From: an uncultured Bacilli bacterium
GTDB taxonomy: Bacteria; Bacillota_I; Bacilli_A; RF39; UBA660
Reading direction: 5' to 3'
NCBI GenBank assembly: GCA_947629425.1
Contig: CANRDR010000066.1
Span: 1-8,482, forward strand
DNA: 8,482 nt
Of the stretch, positions 5,548 through 8,482 are shown in pieces. How positions within the stretch are numbered: the first letter of the stretch is position 1; every line of letters begins with the position of its first letter. The translations under genes and the position numbers were made by a program. A model generated the notes under the pieces. It was given only the letters and a program-made list of their open reading frames with translations. It had not been told where the DNA came from and did no database searches.

Positions 5548-5718
5548 TATTCCACCTTCATTTCTTTTATTACTAAGATTGTACAAAATTAAGCATCTAT
5601 TGTACTTAATAATGTAATCTTTTATATTTATATATTATCATTAAAAAGAAGAATATTTATAAAAAACTAATATACATTTACATAAATTTTGTTTAAAAGT
5701 GTAAATATTATAAGTTTA

Positions 5719-5753
5719 ATAAAAAAATCAAACCTAAAATTAATAAGTTTGAT
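5719..5753 (-). terminator. Lipid kinase gene terminator
   Basis: On the minus strand a 10-bp stem (5744-5753 with 5727-5736, one G-U pair) encloses a 7-base loop and is followed by seven T (5720-5726). The G-U pair forms only in minus-strand RNA, which fixes the direction. It lies about 70 bases after the kinase stop codon and upstream of the 167-residue gene. Confidence 0.8.
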
Positions 5754-5824
5754 ACTATTAATTTATAAAATCTCATTTTGTAGTTACACTAGTTATTAAA
5801 ATAATTTTCTATAATTTAAATTAT

Positions 5825-6757
5825 TTATTTTAAATTAGAATCTTTTATAAATAATTTATTAATATTCTTAGTAGGCATTAATATTTTAAAATCATTTATT
5901 GTTTTAAATTCATAAACTTTATTGTATCTATTTAATTTTTCTCCATCAATACACCATGCTTTTTTAGGATATTGTTCAAATGTAAATTTTATTTTATTTG
6001 TTTTATAAAATTCTAATCCTGATATATTATTAGGATCATTATCTATTAATAATCTTAATGTTCTTATTATATGTCTTCTTGTAGAAAAATTACATAATAA
6101 TACTTCAAATTGATTATCATCTAATTTTACATCTTTATAAAATGTATTTATACCTGCTATTCTATTAGCATTGCTAATTAGTATAAATGAAAAGTATCCT
6201 GTTTTTTTTATATCATTTACTACATATTCAACTTTATATGTTTTAATTGGTCTAAAAAAGTCTTTTATACCCTCTATTAAATAAGCAAGATAGCCATATT
6301 TTTTCTTTAAATATCTAGGTGTATCATATGCTATATTTATAAATTTACCTAATCCTGCAACATATACAAATGGTCTATCATTTACCATACATATATCAAT
6401 ATTAACTTCTTTACCTTCTAAAAGTGATATTAAGTTTCTTTCAAAATTTTTACCATATCCAAACATAGTGCCTATATCATTAGTAGTACCTATTGGAATA
6501 TTTGCAACAAGTAGTCTTTTATTACGCATCATATTTCCAGTCACTACTTCATTAAATGTTCCATCTCCACCAACACTAATAACTAAGTCAACTTCTCCTA
6601 AATGACTTACTATTTCAGTAGCATGTCCTGCATATTTTGTAGGAATTATTTTCACATTATAATTATAATCACTACATATTGGTTTAACATGCTTTAAATT
6701 TTCTTCAGTCATTGTATGTCCACTATTAGGGTTATAGATTAAAACACAGTTTTTCAT
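5825..6757 (-). CDS. Diacylglycerol kinase-family lipid kinase (DgkB/YegS type)
   Basis: This 310-residue soluble lipid kinase probably phosphorylates diacylglycerol or a related lipid at the inner membrane face, recycling it into phosphatidic acid. Family motifs in order are IYNPNSG (7-13), the nucleotide-loop signature GGDGTFNEVV (63-72), IPIGTTNDIG (87-96) and WCIDGEKL (268-275). In the last motif Asp271 and Glu273 correspond to the catalytic acid pair described for Staphylococcus DgkB. The length matches the usual 290-310. Two motifs differ from the common form: the usual NDFAR reads NDIGT, and the usual D-D-G metal-site turn reads DDNQF (213-217). The start ATG follows GGAG by eight bases and a near-perfect promoter lies just upstream. 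It is a single-gene unit with its own terminator. The exact substrate cannot be read from sequence. Confidence 0.9.
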   Translation of the reverse strand: MKNCVLIYNPNSGHTMTEENLKHVKPICSDYNYNVKIIPTKYAGHATEIVSHLGEVDLVISVGGDGTFNEVVTGNMMRNKRLLVANIPIGTTNDIGTMFGYGKNFERNLISLLEGKEVNIDICMVNDRPFVYVAGLGKFINIAYDTPRYLKKKYGYLAYLIEGIKDFFRPIKTYKVEYVVNDIKKTGYFSFILISNANRIAGINTFYKDVKLDDNQFEVLLCNFSTRRHIIRTLRLLIDNDPNNISGLEFYKTNKIKFTFEQYPKKAWCIDGEKLNRYNKVYEFKTINDFKILMPTKNINKLFIKDSNLK

Positions 6758-6776
6758 AATCTTCGCTCCATAAATG

Positions 6777-6804
6777 ATTATAATACATTTTTATAATTTG
6801 TCAA
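6777..6804 (-). promoter_or_regulatory. Lipid kinase gene promoter
   Basis: On the minus strand a perfect TTGACA (6799-6804), a 16-base spacer and a perfect TATAAT (6777-6782) are present. The predicted start is near 6770, which leaves a leader of only about 13 bases that contains the ribosome site. Confidence 0.85.
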
Positions 6805-6825
6805 AATATTATATGTTTAATGTAT

Positions 6826-6850
6826 TAAAAAAAGACAACTTAATGCCTTT
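6826..6850 (-). terminator. Transporter gene terminator
   Basis: On the minus strand AAAGGCA (6844-6850) pairs with TGTCTTT (6831-6837), with one G-U pair and a 6-base loop, and is followed by more T (6827-6830). It starts two bases after the transporter stop codon. Confidence 0.75.
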
Positions 6851-6852
6851 AA

Positions 6853-8307
6853 TTAAAATAATATTAATGCAAAAAGAACAATTACTATTAACATTACTAT
6901 TATAAATTTCCAAATATATTTAAACCAATCTTTATATGGAATATCTAAATAACTTAATCCAACTAATAACATAGCACTAGCAGGTGTTAAGAAACTAACA
7001 ATTCCATAAACTGATTGTAATATAAATGAAACAACACTTAAACTATCTGCATAACTAGTAGAGAAGAAGCCACCAATCATTGTTATTAAATATTGATACT
7101 CTCCTGTAAATAATGATGTAACTAGTGCTGCAAGTCCTGTAGTAAATACATTAAATGATTTACCTAAGAATGAGTTTACAATTGTTGGTATTATTGGATA
7201 CATAACTGTAAATTCTAATATAACATATGCAAGTAAGAATACTATAACTAATTTTCCTGCTTTTTTAAGTCCTTTTCCAAATGAATCTAATAAAGAACTA
7301 AAGCTCTTTTTGTAACAAATATTAAGTATAAATACACTTACTAACATAACAATTTGTGCTCCAAATAAATCCCATAATCCAAATGCATGAACGGTTCCAT
7401 ATTGGGCATCTGTATTACCTAAAATGTAAGCAAATATATTACTGCCAAATAATTTAGCTTCTGTTATCCAATTAAATGCATCATTAAACCATTCAACTTT
7501 GAATACATCAGTCCATGGCAAATATGCAAGTAATATAACTATCATTGCAAGTACACTTACTACTATTAATGGAATTGCACTTTGTTTTTCTTTAGTTTCA
7601 ACTGTTTCAAATAAATCTGTATCTTCTACTACTAATTCTTCATCTTTTTTACTTGATTTTTTATTAGTTGTTTTATTTGAAGTTTTTGATTTTTTCATAT
7701 ATAATATATTAAATACACTATATATAACAAATGCTAAAACTACAAAAACAATTTTAATCCATAATTTATCTGTATATGTTGTACCTAAATATTGTACATT
7801 CATTCCTGCTACTTTAGTACCTATTACTGAACCCATGATACCAACAAGCATTGCACCAAATGTTGTAACAAATGCAGATATTTTTTTAAATCCTGCTTTT
7901 AAACAAACTGTAATTACAAAAGGCATAAATGCTAATAATACCATTGTTTCATTTACCATAGCAGCTAATGCAGTAAATATGAAACTTACAATTATTGAAA
8001 ATACTATTTCCTTTCCTTTTATTTTTTTAGCAATAGAACTAGTTAAATTTTGATAAGCAGGTAAATCAGATAAATATTGATATACTGCACCTAGTACAAA
8101 TAAGAAAGTAACCATTACTGTAAAATAATACATTCCTAAAAGTCCATAAGTAAATAAATCAAATATACCTACTCTTGTTATTTCACCTTTAACAAGCTCT
8201 GCTCCATTAAAATTTCCTTGAGGTATAATCCATGTTAATATTACTGTTAATAAAATCATACCTAAAGCAATTTTAACTAAATCATGCTTTTCAAAAAATT
8301 TCTTCAT
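6853..8307 (-). CDS. YfcC/DcuC-family membrane transporter
   Basis: This polytopic secondary transporter of the DcuC/YfcC family has 484 residues from the chosen start, near the usual 460-500. Numbered from the upstream ATG, about 11-12 hydrophobic segments are visible, including 12-29, 51-79, 103-117, 121-138, 146-170, 184-205, 246-265, 317-335, 351-370, 385-402 and 466-485. The first helix ends in the family's WIIPQG (27-32). Residues AAMVNETMV (116-124) and the FLTPASAMLLVGLSY (440-454) re-entrant-like motif also fit the family. A hydrophilic, Lys- then Asp/Glu-rich loop (206-243) splits the protein into halves. Two ATGs are adjacent. The second (8305-8307) is preferred because AGGAGG lies five bases before it but only two before the first. 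Relatives are annotated for C4-dicarboxylates or basic amino acids, so the substrate stays undecided. It is a single-gene unit. Confidence 0.87.
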   Translation of the reverse strand: MKKFFEKHDLVKIALGMILLTVILTWIIPQGNFNGAELVKGEITRVGIFDLFTYGLLGMYYFTVMVTFLFVLGAVYQYLSDLPAYQNLTSSIAKKIKGKEIVFSIIVSFIFTALAAMVNETMVLLAFMPFVITVCLKAGFKKISAFVTTFGAMLVGIMGSVIGTKVAGMNVQYLGTTYTDKLWIKIVFVVLAFVIYSVFNILYMKKSKTSNKTTNKKSSKKDEELVVEDTDLFETVETKEKQSAIPLIVVSVLAMIVILLAYLPWTDVFKVEWFNDAFNWITEAKLFGSNIFAYILGNTDAQYGTVHAFGLWDLFGAQIVMLVSVFILNICYKKSFSSLLDSFGKGLKKAGKLVIVFLLAYVILEFTVMYPIIPTIVNSFLGKSFNVFTTGLAALVTSLFTGEYQYLITMIGGFFSTSYADSLSVVSFILQSVYGIVSFLTPASAMLLVGLSYLDIPYKDWFKYIWKFIIVMLIVIVLFALILF

Positions 8308-8325
8308 CATAACCTCCTCATAATA

Positions 8326-8354
8326 ATTATAGCATAATTTTTAAAAAAACAAGT
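8326..8354 (-). promoter_or_regulatory. Transporter gene promoter (extended -10)
   Basis: On the minus strand TGCTATAAT (8326-8334) is a perfect extended -10. A weak -35, ACTTGT (8349-8354), lies 17 bases upstream. Transcription would begin near 8319, directly at the GAGGAGG ribosome site, so the leader is very short. Confidence 0.75.
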
Positions 8355-8374
8355 ACTTTTAGACTTATTTCTAC

Positions 8375-8405
8375 AAAAAAAGAATAATTTTTTTAAAATT
8401 AATTC
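8375..8405 (-). terminator. Weak AT-only terminator candidate (minus strand)
   Basis: On the minus strand an AT-rich stem (8395-8405 with 8382-8391, one bulge and a 3-base loop) is followed by seven T (8375-8381). It would end a minus-strand gene lying beyond the right edge. The stem holds a single G-C pair, so it may be chance in such AT-rich DNA. Confidence 0.3.
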
Positions 8406-8415
8406 TCAGACTGTT

Positions 8416-8456
8416 GACAAATAGGTAAAAAAATTACTTATTTGTCTTTTATTTTG
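8416..8456 (+). terminator. Strong plus-strand terminator-like hairpin with no gene before it
   Basis: GACAAATAGGTAA (8416-8428) pairs over 13 bp with TTACTTATTTGTC (8434-8446), with one G-U pair that forms only in plus-strand RNA. It has a 5-base A loop and is followed by TTTTATTTT. No plus-strand gene lies between 4428 and here. The rest of 8341-8482 holds no gene. Confidence 0.55.
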
Positions 8457-8482
8457 AAAAATTATAGATATTATTAGAAAAA

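Noticed and set aside
7499..8053. Plus-strand open frame of 184 codons
   Set aside because: It is a long antisense shadow of the transporter gene, Thr/Asn/Ile-rich, with no ribosome site or terminator. Its length follows from the low use of certain codons on the other strand.
8414..8442. TTGACA (8414-8419) as a plus-strand promoter
   Set aside because: The -10 position reads CTTATT, and the hexamer lies within the hairpin arm, so a terminator or operator fits better.

Overview
The window comes from a very AT-rich, Gram-positive-type genome, with GC around a quarter by eye. Strong AGGAGG ribosome-binding sites, a PrsA-type lipoprotein, a SipW-type exported protein and YjcZ-like small proteins all point to Bacillota, most likely an uncultured gut-type member of class Bacilli. 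TGG encodes tryptophan and one gene ends in TGA, which fits the standard code rather than the Mycoplasma code. No rRNA, tRNA, CRISPR array, transposase or phage structural gene was seen.

Left part (1-1257). The 5' part of a minus-strand surface-protein gene runs off the left edge. It has a SipW/TasA-type export signal, then a TasA-like stretch, then the start of a second module. Its upstream DNA holds an isolated run of eight G, a LexA-type palindrome and a nested inverted repeat. This is the most unusual non-coding stretch in the window. Divergent from it is rpmB (ribosomal protein L28), with a clear promoter and terminator.

Centre-left (1255-4454). A 584-residue HerA/DUF87-type hexameric ATPase lies on the minus strand, convergent with rpmB. 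Upstream of it, and separated by a terminator, are two tandem genes for 35- and 39-residue YjcZ-like proteins. They are too short for ordinary gene calling, and a promoter resembling the sporulation sigma-K consensus precedes them. Divergent from these is a PrsA/parvulin-like lipoprotein with a good housekeeping promoter and terminator. Its rotamase domain lacks both usual histidines.

Centre-right (4455-5824). A gene-free stretch contains mutually exclusive hairpins and a possible coding remnant. Next come two unrecognised, translationally coupled minus-strand genes: a basic coiled-coil protein of 167 residues with a GTG start, and an acidic helical protein of 98 residues.

Right part (5825-8482). 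Two separately transcribed minus-strand genes encode a diacylglycerol/lipid kinase and a YfcC/DcuC-family membrane transporter. Each has a promoter and a terminator. The right edge holds an orphan plus-strand terminator-like hairpin.

Most of the window reads as ordinary chromosomal genes in short transcription units. The points most worth following are the G-tract/LexA-box leader, the YjcZ pair with its sigma-K-like promoter, the histidine-less foldase and the coupled pair of unknowns.
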